Source: Comamonadaceae bacterium | GTDB taxonomy: Bacteria; Pseudomonadota; Gammaproteobacteria; Burkholderiales; Burkholderiaceae_C | Assembly (NCBI GenBank): GCA_027485235.1 | Contig: JAIXRJ010000049.1 | Coordinates: forward strand, 1 to 64,000 | Direction: 5' to 3' | Length of the DNA: 64,000 bases | In this document: piece by piece, positions 23,514-31,775 of the stretch | Numbering within the stretch: position 1 is the stretch's first letter | How the letters are laid out: each line of letters starts with the position of its first letter | Notes under the pieces: generated by a model | What the model saw: the letters and a program-made list of their open reading frames with translations, nothing else | Told to the model about the DNA's origin: nothing | Database searches by the model: none | Made by a program: the position numbers and the translations under genes

Positions 23514-25231
23514 GCGGTTTGGGTGTCGGTGCTCAGCGCGGCCATTTCGGCTTCTTGCAGTGCCCGCCACATGACTTTGCCACTGCCGCTCTTGGGCAAA
23601 GCGTCGACAAAACTCACAGCGCGGGGTATTTTATAAACCGCCATGTTCTCACGGCACCAATCGATGATGTTTTGCTCGCTGACAAGACCTTGCTGACCTT
23701 GGCGCAAGACCACCACCGCCTTGACCGATTCGCCCCGGTAAGCGTCGCGCGTGGCGATGATGCAGGCCTCTTGAATGGCTGGGTGGCGGAACATCAGCGC
23801 CTCGACCTCGGCGGGCCAGACCTTGAAGCCGCTGGCATTGATCATGCGCTTCAAGCGGTCGGTCATGAAGAAATAACCCTCCTCATCGATCCGGCCCATG
23901 TCGCCCGAACGGAAAAACCGAAACCCGTCACGCTCAAAGAATGCGGCTGCCGTGGCCTCGGGTCGCTTCCAATAGCCCTTGAACACCTGCGGGCCACTGA
24001 TCACGATCTCGCCCGACTCGCCGGGTGGCAATTCGGCCAGGGTTTCGGGGTCGACAATGCGCGACTCCACGCTCATGAAGGGAATGCCCAAACACTGTTT
24101 TTTGGGCGCATCGGGCGGGTTGGTGTGGGAAGGCGCCGCTGTCTCGGTCAGGCCATAACCCTCCACATAACGCAGACCGAATTGCTCCAACAAACGCTGG
24201 GCCACCGCTTCGGGCATGGCGGCACCGCCGCCGCCAATGTAGGCGAGGCTGGTCAGATCGTAGTTTTGCAAATGCGGACTGCCCAACAAATCGATGACCA
24301 TGGTCGGGATATTGGTCCAATGCGTGACGCGCCATTTGGAGATCAAATGCCCTGCCACATCTCGGTCCCAACGCGGCATGATCACCAAACTGGCCCCGAG
24401 AAAAATGCTGGCATGCATCACACTGACCATGCCCGTGATGTGGAACATGGGCACCACACACAGTGTCACATTTTCGGGTGTGCCATTGCCCCACAAGCCG
24501 CTGGCCACAGCGTTGTGCATGATCGTGCCATGGGTGTGCATGCACCCCTTGGGCAAACCGGTGGTGCCGCTGGTGTAGGGCAACACGGCCAAATCATCCG
24601 GGCCCGCTTTGACGGATGGCAAATCAGTCTCGGTGCCGGACCCCATCAAAGCCTGCCAAGCGTGGGTTTGACCTGAAGCCAAGGCGGGCAATTCGCGGCG
24701 CTCAAGCAACCAAGCGCGCCAAGCCTCGGGCAACTCTTGCGGGGTCAGGGATTGGGGCTCAAAAACATCTGAAAACTGCGTCACCACCAGGTGCTGCAAC
24801 TGCTGCTCTTGGGGCAAAGCATCGCTGGCCTGCGCCAACTCTGTTGCCAAATCGCTGGTGGTCACCGCCACACGGGTGTCGGGATCGGTGATGTAGTGTT
24901 TGAGTTCTTCGGCCTTGTTCATCGGGTTCACAGGCACCACCACGGCATCGAGACGCAAGATGGCGAAATGGCTGATCACCCATTGCGGGCAGTTCTGCAT
25001 GTCGAGCACAACCCGGTCACCCGCTTTGACACCCAAGCCCGCCAATGCCCGGGCCATTTTTTCGGCCGCCGTCATCAGATCCAGGTAGGAATGCGCTTTG
25101 CCCATGTAAACCATGGCCGGCTTGTCAGGGTATCGAAGGGCGCTGATGGCCAGGTTCATCCACAGGGATGTGACCGGAGGCGTGATTTTGGCGGGCAGAC
25201 GTACTGGCCATACAGCGGCATGAGCGGGCAT
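23510..25231 (-). CDS. AMP-binding long/medium-chain acyl-CoA ligase
   Basis: The product is 573 aa from the ATG at 25231, preceded by GGAG. The P-loop-like YTSGTTGLPKGCMHTHG, the A5 block GYGLTETA, the A7 block SGDMGRIDEEGYFFMTDR and the A10 lysine region KSGSGKVMWR are intact. VWPAEVEALMFRHP matches fatty-acid CoA ligases. It is first in an operon with the flavin oxidoreductase. It activates a carboxylate, most likely a fatty acid, to its CoA thioester via an acyl adenylate. Confidence 0.92.
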   Translation of the reverse strand: MPAHAAVWPVRLPAKITPPVTSLWMNLAISALRYPDKPAMVYMGKAHSYLDLMTAAEKMARALAGLGVKAGDRVVLDMQNCPQWVISHFAILRLDAVVVPVNPMNKAEELKHYITDPDTRVAVTTSDLATELAQASDALPQEQQLQHLVVTQFSDVFEPQSLTPQELPEAWRAWLLERRELPALASGQTHAWQALMGSGTETDLPSVKAGPDDLAVLPYTSGTTGLPKGCMHTHGTIMHNAVASGLWGNGTPENVTLCVVPMFHITGMVSVMHASIFLGASLVIMPRWDRDVAGHLISKWRVTHWTNIPTMVIDLLGSPHLQNYDLTSLAYIGGGGAAMPEAVAQRLLEQFGLRYVEGYGLTETAAPSHTNPPDAPKKQCLGIPFMSVESRIVDPETLAELPPGESGEIVISGPQVFKGYWKRPEATAAAFFERDGFRFFRSGDMGRIDEEGYFFMTDRLKRMINASGFKVWPAEVEALMFRHPAIQEACIIATRDAYRGESVKAVVVLRQGQQGLVSEQNIIDWCRENMAVYKIPRAVSFVDALPKSGSGKVMWRALQEAEMAALSTDTQTA

Positions 25232-25360
25232 CCGGGATCTCCTCGTTGGGTGTGAGCGCATGTTAATCGTGCACCACACAGGCCAGGCCCCTGAGTTTGT
25301 CGCAGGCGGGACCTGCGCGTGCCAAGCAGATGAAACCCGACCCGCTACATTTGTTTCAAA

Positions 25361-25389
25361 TTGTCAACTTTAAAATTATTTAGTATTAT
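25361..25389 (+). promoter_or_regulatory. sigma-70 promoter of the HTH-REC regulator
   Basis: TTGTCA, 17-bp spacer, TATTAT, each one mismatch from consensus, in a strongly AT-rich stretch. The implied leader is about 35 nt to the ATG at 25430. Confidence 0.7.
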
Positions 25390-25429
25390 TTTTCGACACG
25401 ATTAACATTTTTATCACTAAAATAAAACC

Positions 25430-26050
25430 ATGCAAACACATCCAACCCAAGACACCCTTGAAGACTACTGCGGCACGACCTATGCAGCCAAACTGCTGGG
25501 ACTGTCTGTGGGGACCATCCAGACGCTTGTTGAGAAGAGCGAATTGCAGGCATGGAAGACCCAGGGTGGTCATCGGCGGATCTCCATGCCTTCGATTCGC
25601 GAATACCAGCGCAAGCACAACATGCTGATGTCTCCGAACGATAGCCGTGAAGGTCGCCTCAAGGTCTTGCTGGTAGAAGACGATACAGTCACGCGCGACA
25701 TGCTGAAAGACTTCTGCAACCGTTGTGAAACACCGGTGGATTGCACCGCCATGTCCTCCGGTCTGGAAGCTCTGATCGATATGGCCAGCCTCCAACCGGA
25801 TGTCTTGATTGCCGACTTGAACATGCCGGGCGTCGATGGCTTTGAGTTGCTGCGCACCCTCAGGCATACCCAGCAGTTCAACCGCATGACCTGTTTGGTC
25901 ATCTCCGCCTTGTCTCAAGATGAAATAACCGCAAGGGGAGGCTTGCCCGAGGGCACCATTTTCATGGCCAAACCGGTCAACATGCAATGGTTCAACGGTT
26001 TCTTCACCGCCTTGATCGCCGGTCGTCAAGTTGACCTGCACACCAACTGA
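25430..26050 (+). CDS. HTH (excisionase/MerR-type) - receiver domain regulator
   Basis: The product is 206 aa with reversed domain order. Residues about 14-60 are a small winged helix of the excisionase type (YAAKLLGLSVGTIQTLVEKS, WKTQGGHRRI, SIREY), normally binding DNA. Residues about 77-200 are a CheY-like receiver: acidic pair E83/D84-85, phospho-acceptor D129 (LIADLNMPG), switch S149, and K171 (AKPVN). Having the DNA-binding domain first is the opposite of OmpR or NarL regulators. No histidine kinase is adjacent. It sits between an acyl-CoA ligase (divergent) and the lipid-modification operon (convergent). Confidence 0.88.
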   Translation: MQTHPTQDTLEDYCGTTYAAKLLGLSVGTIQTLVEKSELQAWKTQGGHRRISMPSIREYQRKHNMLMSPNDSREGRLKVLLVEDDTVTRDMLKDFCNRCETPVDCTAMSSGLEALIDMASLQPDVLIADLNMPGVDGFELLRTLRHTQQFNRMTCLVISALSQDEITARGGLPEGTIFMAKPVNMQWFNGFFTALIAGRQVDLHTN

Positions 26051-26060
26051 TCCGACTCAC

Positions 26061-26083
26061 CCTGCAAGCGGTTTACTTGCGGG
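26061..26083. terminator. hairpin between convergent regulator and NTF2-like genes
   Basis: CCTGCAAG and CTTGCGGG form an 8-bp stem (one G-T pair) with a 7-nt loop; it overlaps the stop codon of the NTF2-like gene. Confidence 0.45.
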
Positions 26084-26546
26084 CCTGGTTTTTAAGCCAG
26101 CGCATGAACGTCTTGAGCCAAGGAATTTTCTCGTAGAGTTCTTCGGCAGGATCCCAGTAGTCACGGTGAGCCGAGACTTTCCACAAACCTGCCTCTTGAC
26201 TCAAAAACAAATGGCTGGCGCCCCGAATGGTCTGCAATTTGCCCGCATCGAAACGGCGCATTGAAAACAAAAAGTCCCAGGTGACAAAGCATTGCGCCCC
26301 TTGCTGTACCTGATGCGTGATCACGAAGCGCGGCGCCTCCAAAGCGTCGAACATGTGGGCAAAAACAGTCCGAATGGCAGGCAAACCGTGGACCTCGTTG
26401 AAGGGATCTTTGAAGTCTGCGTTCAGCGTGTAGATGCGGTCCATGCGGTCCACATCGGAGGGCTGCAAATTCTCAAAGAAATGCACCACACGCTGGACGG
26501 CCAGTGCTGGAGAGTCCGCATCAATCGGCAAAGCAGGTGAAGTCAT
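26073..26546 (-). CDS. NTF2-like / SnoaL-fold protein
   Basis: The product is 157 aa. AVQRVVHFFENLQPSDVDRM, YTLNADFKDPFNEVHG, and GASHLFLSQEAGLWKVSAHRDYWD give the alpha helix plus curved sheet pattern of the NTF2/SnoaL superfamily (nuclear transport factor 2-like). The DPFNEVHG strand and HRDYWDPAEELYEK tail are typical of the version found in cyclopropane-fatty-acid synthase clusters. It is last in the nine-gene minus-strand operon, 9 bases after the SDR. Catalytic role unknown. Confidence 0.85.
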   Translation of the reverse strand: MTSPALPIDADSPALAVQRVVHFFENLQPSDVDRMDRIYTLNADFKDPFNEVHGLPAIRTVFAHMFDALEAPRFVITHQVQQGAQCFVTWDFLFSMRRFDAGKLQTIRGASHLFLSQEAGLWKVSAHRDYWDPAEELYEKIPWLKTFMRWLKNQARK

Positions 26547-26555
26547 GGGAAGTCT

Positions 26556-27338
26556 CTATAAACCCGTTGCACGCCGCACCAAGGCAAAGTACCAACGGTA
26601 AGGCAAGACGCGCAGCAACTGCAACACGCGCGTGAAACGTTTGGGAAAGTGGATCTGGAACTCCCCTTTGGACCAACCCGACAAGATCTCTTGCGCCGCT
26701 TGAGCGGGGCTGATCAATGCCGGCATGGTGAACTCGTTGTGCGAAGTCAAAGGGGTTTCAACAAAACCTGGCATTACCAAACTCACGCCCAAGCCTTTTG
26801 GCGAAACATCGTAGTACAGCGCTTCTGCCAAGTTGATGACCGCCGCCTTGGTAGGGCCGTAAGCCAAGCTCTGGGGCAAACCACGGTAACCGGCCACGCT
26901 GGCCACCAAACTGATGTGCCCGGCCCCTTGGGCCAACAAGACGGGCAAAACGGCATCCAGCATGCGCACGGCACCGATGTAGTTGACCTCTTGGTGACGA
27001 AGCATTTCGTCCAATACAAAATCCGTGGCCCTCAAGGCCTGGTAATGGCCGGCGCAATAAACCACCACATCCAACCCTTGCATGGCTTGCACTTGCTGGG
27101 CCGCCCGGGCCATGTCCGTGCTCACGCTCACATCCAACACCACCGACTGTGCACCGGGATGCGTTTGAACAAAGTCTTCAAGCAAAGAGGCGTTGCGGGC
27201 CGAAACCATCACACGGGCGCCTGCGGCATGCAAAGCGCTTGCAGTGGCCAGACCAATTCCACTGGAGGCGCCGATCACCCAAACACTGCGCCCTCGCCAA
27301 TCGCTGATCGGCGGGTTCAAAGGTTTGAAAAAAGCCAT
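26556..27338 (-). CDS. short-chain dehydrogenase (lipid cluster)
   Basis: The product is 260 aa from the ATG at 27338. IGASSGIGLATASAL is the cofactor loop, YCAGHYQ replaces NNAG, S at about 155 (SLVASVAG), and YGPTKAAV supplies the catalytic Tyr and Lys. A C-terminal IHFPKRFTRVLQLLRVLPY tail with basic and hydrophobic residues suggests membrane association. It begins one base after the DUF3833 stop. In comparable clusters an SDR of this type accompanies cyclopropane-fatty-acid synthase and DUF1365. Confidence 0.9.
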   Translation of the reverse strand: MAFFKPLNPPISDWRGRSVWVIGASSGIGLATASALHAAGARVMVSARNASLLEDFVQTHPGAQSVVLDVSVSTDMARAAQQVQAMQGLDVVVYCAGHYQALRATDFVLDEMLRHQEVNYIGAVRMLDAVLPVLLAQGAGHISLVASVAGYRGLPQSLAYGPTKAAVINLAEALYYDVSPKGLGVSLVMPGFVETPLTSHNEFTMPALISPAQAAQEILSGWSKGEFQIHFPKRFTRVLQLLRVLPYRWYFALVRRATGL

Positions 27339-27339
27339 G

Positions 27340-27894
27340 TCAGCTGCGCCGCGTGAACGACAAAGTGACCTCACCCAGATGAACGCCCCATTTGCTCATG
27401 CTGGCTTTGTTCAGCATGACGCGATCGTTCATCAAGTACATCCAGTCGTCCATGTTGACGTTGATCACCCGGCCATCGACAGGCAACGCCAGGGTGTAGG
27501 ACCAGCGGAATGTGTTGCCACGTGTTTGCCCCATGGCGGTCCCGACCACGTCGCCGGCCGTGCCTTCGTAACGGCCATTGCCCAAGTGCTTTAAACGCCA
27601 GATGCGTTTTTCTTGGCTGCCATCGGCGTACACAAAGTCTTCATCCAGAACACCTTGATCGCCCTGCCAAGTGCAGTTCATTTCCACGGTGAAGCGTTTG
27701 ACCACTTTGCCATTGCGGTCCGTGAAGATCCCCCAAGCGTCCACCTTGCCGTTGAAATAAGTGCGCAAATCGAGCACAGGTTTTTCTTGTGAGAAATCCT
27801 CGATGCTGGGACTGGCACAACCGACCAGACCCACAGCAGCCAGCGCGCCAGCGCCAGCAGTACCGGCACTCAACAGTTCTCTTCTATTGACCAT
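27340..27894 (-). CDS. DUF3833 putative lipoprotein
   Basis: The product is 184 aa; GGGAGA lies 5 bases before the ATG at 27894. The N-terminus RRELLSAGTAGAGALAAVGL ends in a lipobox VGCA, so it is probably a lipid-anchored protein. The rest (LRTYFNGKVDAWGIFTDRNG, DEDFVYADGS, GNTFRWSYTLALPV, WGVHLGEVTLSF) matches the DUF3833 family, a beta-barrel-like fold that is lipocalin-like by analogy. Its start overlaps the MFS gene end by 11 bases. Confidence 0.85.
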   Translation of the reverse strand: MVNRRELLSAGTAGAGALAAVGLVGCASPSIEDFSQEKPVLDLRTYFNGKVDAWGIFTDRNGKVVKRFTVEMNCTWQGDQGVLDEDFVYADGSQEKRIWRLKHLGNGRYEGTAGDVVGTAMGQTRGNTFRWSYTLALPVDGRVINVNMDDWMYLMNDRVMLNKASMSKWGVHLGEVTLSFTRRS

Positions 27895-29173
27895 GAAAAT
27901 TCTCCCAAAGGTGTTCCCGTGCACGCCAGAGACGCCAAGCAGCCAGCAATTTCAAGATGCACGGGAGTACAGCATAGGCCATGCTCAAAGCCCACAGGCC
28001 TTCAGGGCTTCGTGTCCCGGCGGTGTAACCCGCCATCTGCAAAGCCGGCAGCGCCAAACCCGCCGCGAGCGCCAAATTGAGTTTGGTGGCCACTTGCCAC
28101 CAGCCCAAATAGCGCCCCTCTGCGGAACCGGCATCGTTGCCGCGCTGAATGACCCCCGTCAACAAAGCGCCGGGGACCACCAAGTCGGCGCCCAAGGCCA
28201 CGCCAGACAAGGCGCAGATGACGGCAAAACCCCACAAGTCCCCTGCCCCCAAGCTCACGGTCCACATGAAGACCAGCACGCTCAAACCTAGACCGACCAG
28301 CCAAGCCTGCGCCAAACCCAGCCGCTGCACCACTTTCAACCACAGTGGCATCGACAGGGCTGCGGCCAGAAAGTAGGCTCCCAAGTACAGGGCTTCGTAA
28401 CCCGCTGGCGCTTGCAAGCGGTCCTGGATAAAAAACATGACCAGGGTTGCAGGCACAGCGCTGGCGATGCCGTTGAGCAAAAAGACCTGCAACAAGGCAC
28501 GGAATGCCGGCTTGGCCAGGGGACTCAGCCAAGTGCTTTGATCGGCCACAGCACTCGGCTTGCTGGGCATGACCGGTGCCCTTTGCCACAGCCAAATGCT
28601 GAGCAACAACAACAACACAAAGCACAGCACCAAGGCACGCGCATCCAGCAAGGTGGGCAGCACACTGGCCATCACCACCCCCACCAGGCCCAAACCCTCT
28701 CGCCAAGCGGTGATGCGGCTGCGCTGAACGGCCACCCCGCCCAAGCGCGTTCCCCAACTTTGCAAGTTCAAATTGAGTGCAGTGGCGCACAAATACGCCA
28801 GCACCAAACACGGTGCGGCCAAGAGCCAGACCCGGTCGGGTGTCACCGACGCGCCGGACAAAAGAATCCAGACATCGGGCATCCACAAACCCGCAAAACC
28901 CACGATGAGGCCCAGACACAAAAGCCCACTGCGTTGCCTGACCCGCGCTGTTCCAGCGGCAAACCAACGATCACACAGTTGGCCCAACCAAGGATCCAGC
29001 ACCGCGTCCAGCGCACGCACAACCAACAGCAAAGCCCCCAGAGATGCCAGAGAAACACCGAACTCAGCGGCGTACCGGTTGGGCAGCAGCACATACAAGG
29101 GCAGACTCACAAAGGCCAAGGGCAAGGCCATCCCGCTCAAGGCCAACAGCGAAGGCCAAGATTGCGGCTTCAT
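27884..29173 (-). CDS. MFS transporter, GPH-like (lipid cluster)
   Basis: The product is 429 aa with about 12 hydrophobic segments. VRALDAVLDPWLGQLCDRW near residues 53-71 is the loop 2-3 motif of the glycoside-pentoside-hexuronide:cation type (consensus D-x-x-x-DP-x-x-G-x-x-x-D). Relatives occur beside cyclopropane-fatty-acid synthase genes, where a lipid-flippase role has been suggested but not shown. The start overlaps the chalcone-isomerase-like gene stop in ATGA. Confidence 0.85.
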   Translation of the reverse strand: MKPQSWPSLLALSGMALPLAFVSLPLYVLLPNRYAAEFGVSLASLGALLLVVRALDAVLDPWLGQLCDRWFAAGTARVRQRSGLLCLGLIVGFAGLWMPDVWILLSGASVTPDRVWLLAAPCLVLAYLCATALNLNLQSWGTRLGGVAVQRSRITAWREGLGLVGVVMASVLPTLLDARALVLCFVLLLLLSIWLWQRAPVMPSKPSAVADQSTWLSPLAKPAFRALLQVFLLNGIASAVPATLVMFFIQDRLQAPAGYEALYLGAYFLAAALSMPLWLKVVQRLGLAQAWLVGLGLSVLVFMWTVSLGAGDLWGFAVICALSGVALGADLVVPGALLTGVIQRGNDAGSAEGRYLGWWQVATKLNLALAAGLALPALQMAGYTAGTRSPEGLWALSMAYAVLPCILKLLAAWRLWRAREHLWENFHGQ

Positions 29174-29751
29174 TGCTGAGCGCCCGCCAGCAGCCCTTGG
29201 CGCAGTTGACGCTGCGAGGTTTCTGCGGCCAACCAGATGCCCAAAAATCGCTGCGCCAACTCTGCGTCAGCCAGCTCCCCCACTGGACGGTCTTGGTGCA
29301 AAAGTTTCATCCCTTTCGCAGGGGTGTAAATGCCCGTGAGGCGCTCGCCGCTGCGCACATCGGGCATCAGCGACTGTAAGTCGCTGAACCATTTTTGTTT
29401 TTTTTCTGCGCTCAAGGCCCGCTGCTTGTGGATTTCATCGACCGAGCGCCGCGCAATGTCCAGCCCCTTGAAATCACGCAAATAGCGCAACTCCAAAATC
29501 AAATCCTGCCGCGCCCAGTCTTCCGGGGCGAACGACACATTGGCCCACAAGCTGGCGTCGTAAACATCAAAGCCCCAGTAGGTCAAGCGCTGTCCCCCCA
29601 CCCAACGCAGGTCACTGGCAATGGCCCGCAGGCGGGCGGGCACGGGCATATTGCTCTGGTTCACGGGCTGCGCCCAGGCCACAGGCAGGCGGCTGGCCAA
29701 AGCGAGACCGGCCCAAAACCCGCAGTGCAAAGTGGTGCGGCGCCCGATCAT
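29170..29751 (-). CDS. exported chalcone-isomerase-like protein
   Basis: The product is 193 aa with an N-terminal signal peptide (CGFWAGLALASRLPVAWAQP). LRWVGGQRLTYWGFDVYDAS, LILELRYLRDFKG, and GIYTPAKGMKLLH fit the bacterial chalcone isomerase-like family (PF16036). Bacterial members are not flavonoid enzymes; the fold also occurs in fatty-acid-binding proteins, which fits the lipid context. ATGA overlaps join it to both neighbours. Confidence 0.82.
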   Translation of the reverse strand: MIGRRTTLHCGFWAGLALASRLPVAWAQPVNQSNMPVPARLRAIASDLRWVGGQRLTYWGFDVYDASLWANVSFAPEDWARQDLILELRYLRDFKGLDIARRSVDEIHKQRALSAEKKQKWFSDLQSLMPDVRSGERLTGIYTPAKGMKLLHQDRPVGELADAELAQRFLGIWLAAETSQRQLRQGLLAGAQQ

Positions 29752-30974
29752 GGCTTGCGCAAGGTGAACTGGACCACGTCAGTGCTGCCCTGCTCGAAAG
29801 CAGCTTCGCAATAAGCCAGGTAGAACTCCCAGATGCGAACGAAGCGTTCGTCAAAGCCCAGCTGCAATACCTGCGCCTTGTCACTCATGAATTGATGACG
29901 CCAGCGCCGCAAAGTCTCGGCATAGTCCAAACCGAAGGCCAATTCATCCACCACCTGCAGGCCCGCGCGCTGCGCTTGGGCACGGAACTCGCGTGGACAC
30001 GGCAAACATCCCCCGGGAAAGATGTATTGCTGTATGAAGTCGGTGCTGGTGACGTAACGGTCAAAGTAAGCATCGTCGATGACGATGGTCTGAATGCAGG
30101 CTTTGCCGCCGGATTTCAAGAGTTTGGCGACGCTCTGGAAATACGTCGCCCAGTACTCTTGTCCCACGGCTTCCAGCATCTCGATGGAGCAAATTGCATC
30201 GTATGGGCCGTCATCGATGTCGCGGTAGTCCTGCAGGCGCAATTGGCTGGTCCCGGACAGGCCCAGCTTTTCCATGCGTTGATGGGCAAAAGCCAGTTGT
30301 TCATGGCTCAACGTCACACCACTCATGTGGGCGCCAAACTCCAACCCGCCCAACTCGGCCAAGGCGCCCCAGCCACAGCCGATTTCCAGGATGCGGTCAC
30401 CGGCTTTGGCGTCCACCATGCGCAGTGCCCTGCGGACTTTGGCCATTTGCGCGACCGCCATGGGCTGGCTGCGGTCATTGTCGAACCAGGCCGAAGAATA
30501 GTTCATCGTCGGGTCCAACCACAGCTCGTAAAAGGCGTTGCCCAAGTCGTAGTGCGCGTGGATGTTTTTCTTGCTGTTGCGGCGCGTGTTGCGGTGCAAC
30601 AGGTGACGCACACGGTAGAACAAGCGCCCCAACCAATGGCCGTAAATCACCTCCTCCATGTCGCGCCGATTGGCCACCAGCAACTGCAACAAATCGGCCA
30701 AGTTGGCGGTGGTCCAATCGCCTGCGATGAAGCTCTCGGCAAATCCGATGTCCCCCGATTTGAGCGCTTGGGTAAAAGGCTTCCAATTTTGCAGGTGCAA
30801 GGTGGCATTCAGCCCATCGGGGCTGGCTTGCCCAAACTGGTCAATCTGCCCATTGGGCCACTGCACATGCAAAACACCATGCTGCAGGCGTTGAAGCAAT
30901 CCGACCACCCGGGCTGCTGCAGCGGGCATGTCTTTGGGCAAGGTGGCAACGGTGGCCGAGGTCGTGGTGTTCAT
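29748..30974 (-). CDS. cfa: cyclopropane-fatty-acyl-phospholipid synthase family methyltransferase
   Basis: The product is 408 aa, slightly longer than E. coli Cfa (382). ILEIGCGWGALAELGG is SAM motif I; NIHAHYDLGNAFYELWLDPTMNYSSAWF is the conserved CFA region before it; CSIEMLEAVGQEYW and the QYIFPGGCLPCP segment are intact. It would transfer a methylene (or methyl) from SAM to unsaturated acyl chains of membrane phospholipids. It sits centrally in the operon, overlapping the chalcone-like gene and 18 bases from DUF1365. Confidence 0.93.
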   Translation of the reverse strand: MNTTTSATVATLPKDMPAAAARVVGLLQRLQHGVLHVQWPNGQIDQFGQASPDGLNATLHLQNWKPFTQALKSGDIGFAESFIAGDWTTANLADLLQLLVANRRDMEEVIYGHWLGRLFYRVRHLLHRNTRRNSKKNIHAHYDLGNAFYELWLDPTMNYSSAWFDNDRSQPMAVAQMAKVRRALRMVDAKAGDRILEIGCGWGALAELGGLEFGAHMSGVTLSHEQLAFAHQRMEKLGLSGTSQLRLQDYRDIDDGPYDAICSIEMLEAVGQEYWATYFQSVAKLLKSGGKACIQTIVIDDAYFDRYVTSTDFIQQYIFPGGCLPCPREFRAQAQRAGLQVVDELAFGLDYAETLRRWRHQFMSDKAQVLQLGFDERFVRIWEFYLAYCEAAFEQGSTDVVQFTLRKP

Positions 30975-30992
30975 GGCTGCTTATTTTCTGGA

Positions 30993-31775
30993 TCAACGGG
31001 TCACAAAATCTTGAGGGGGCTGGGGTTTGGCGAAGAAAGGCACATGCTTGCGCCAAAGTTTCAAAGCTTGCCAGTGGATGCGCACCATCACCATCACCGT
31101 CATCAGAGGGTAGGCCCACAAGGCATGCCTGAGGGCACGGGCGGTCACCGGTTCGAGTTGACCACTCACACTGGTTTCGATCAGTGGGCCCAAGTCGTCG
31201 TCGTGGTCAACGCGGGCCACCGTTCTGTGGTCCGTGCGCATGAAGCGAAAACGGTAGTCACCTTGCACCGCACAAAAAGGCGAGACATGAAACACCTTGT
31301 TGGCCCGCTGCGCCACGCCGTAGCAAGGACGGTCCAGCAAATAACAGTGGCGCTCACCGAAGGTGTTGTTGACTTCGACCACGACCGCACGCAAGCGGTT
31401 GTCCGCGTCGTGGCAATACCAAAAACTCACCGGTTTGAACGTGTAGCCCCAAACACGCGGGTAACAGTGCAGCCAAATTTCTCCGTTCGCATCGGTGATG
31501 CCCTCGCGGTGCAGCAGCTCTTCGAGCCATGCCAAGGCACCGCCTTGATCGGCAGCTCGTCCATCGCCGTGGTCTGCGTCATGGAAGCTGATCGCTGCAA
31601 AGCGGTTGATCGGCAAGGCACTGGCCCCAGAACGCGCCAAAGCCCGCATCGGCAACATCAAGAAAAATGTTTTGTAGACGAATGCATGGCGCTTTGGCCG
31701 CCAGCGGACGTGGCGAACCTGGCCAAACCCCAACAGGGCTTGGGCTGCTTGGGCGGGATCACCGGCGGCCGTCAT
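30993..31775 (-). CDS. DUF1365 protein
   Basis: The product is 260 aa from the ATG at 31775. GQVRHVRWRPKRHAFVYKTF, YPRVWGYTFKPVSFWYCHD, VVVEVNNTFGERHCYLL and FHVSPFCAVQGDYRFRF are the invariant DUF1365 blocks. The family is almost always next to Cfa and the COG2907 flavoprotein; a role in fatty-acyl modification is inferred, biochemistry unknown. Its start overlaps the amine-oxidase stop in ATGA. Confidence 0.93.
   Translation of the reverse strand: MTAAGDPAQAAQALLGFGQVRHVRWRPKRHAFVYKTFFLMLPMRALARSGASALPINRFAAISFHDADHGDGRAADQGGALAWLEELLHREGITDANGEIWLHCYPRVWGYTFKPVSFWYCHDADNRLRAVVVEVNNTFGERHCYLLDRPCYGVAQRANKVFHVSPFCAVQGDYRFRFMRTDHRTVARVDHDDDLGPLIETSVSGQLEPVTARALRHALWAYPLMTVMVMVRIHWQALKLWRKHVPFFAKPQPPQDFVTR

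Noticed and set aside
22500..25231. Bioluminescence (lux-like) operon
   Set aside because: The flavin oxidoreductase resembles luciferase and the ligase activates acids, but there is no luxB, luxC or luxD; these are common metabolic families.
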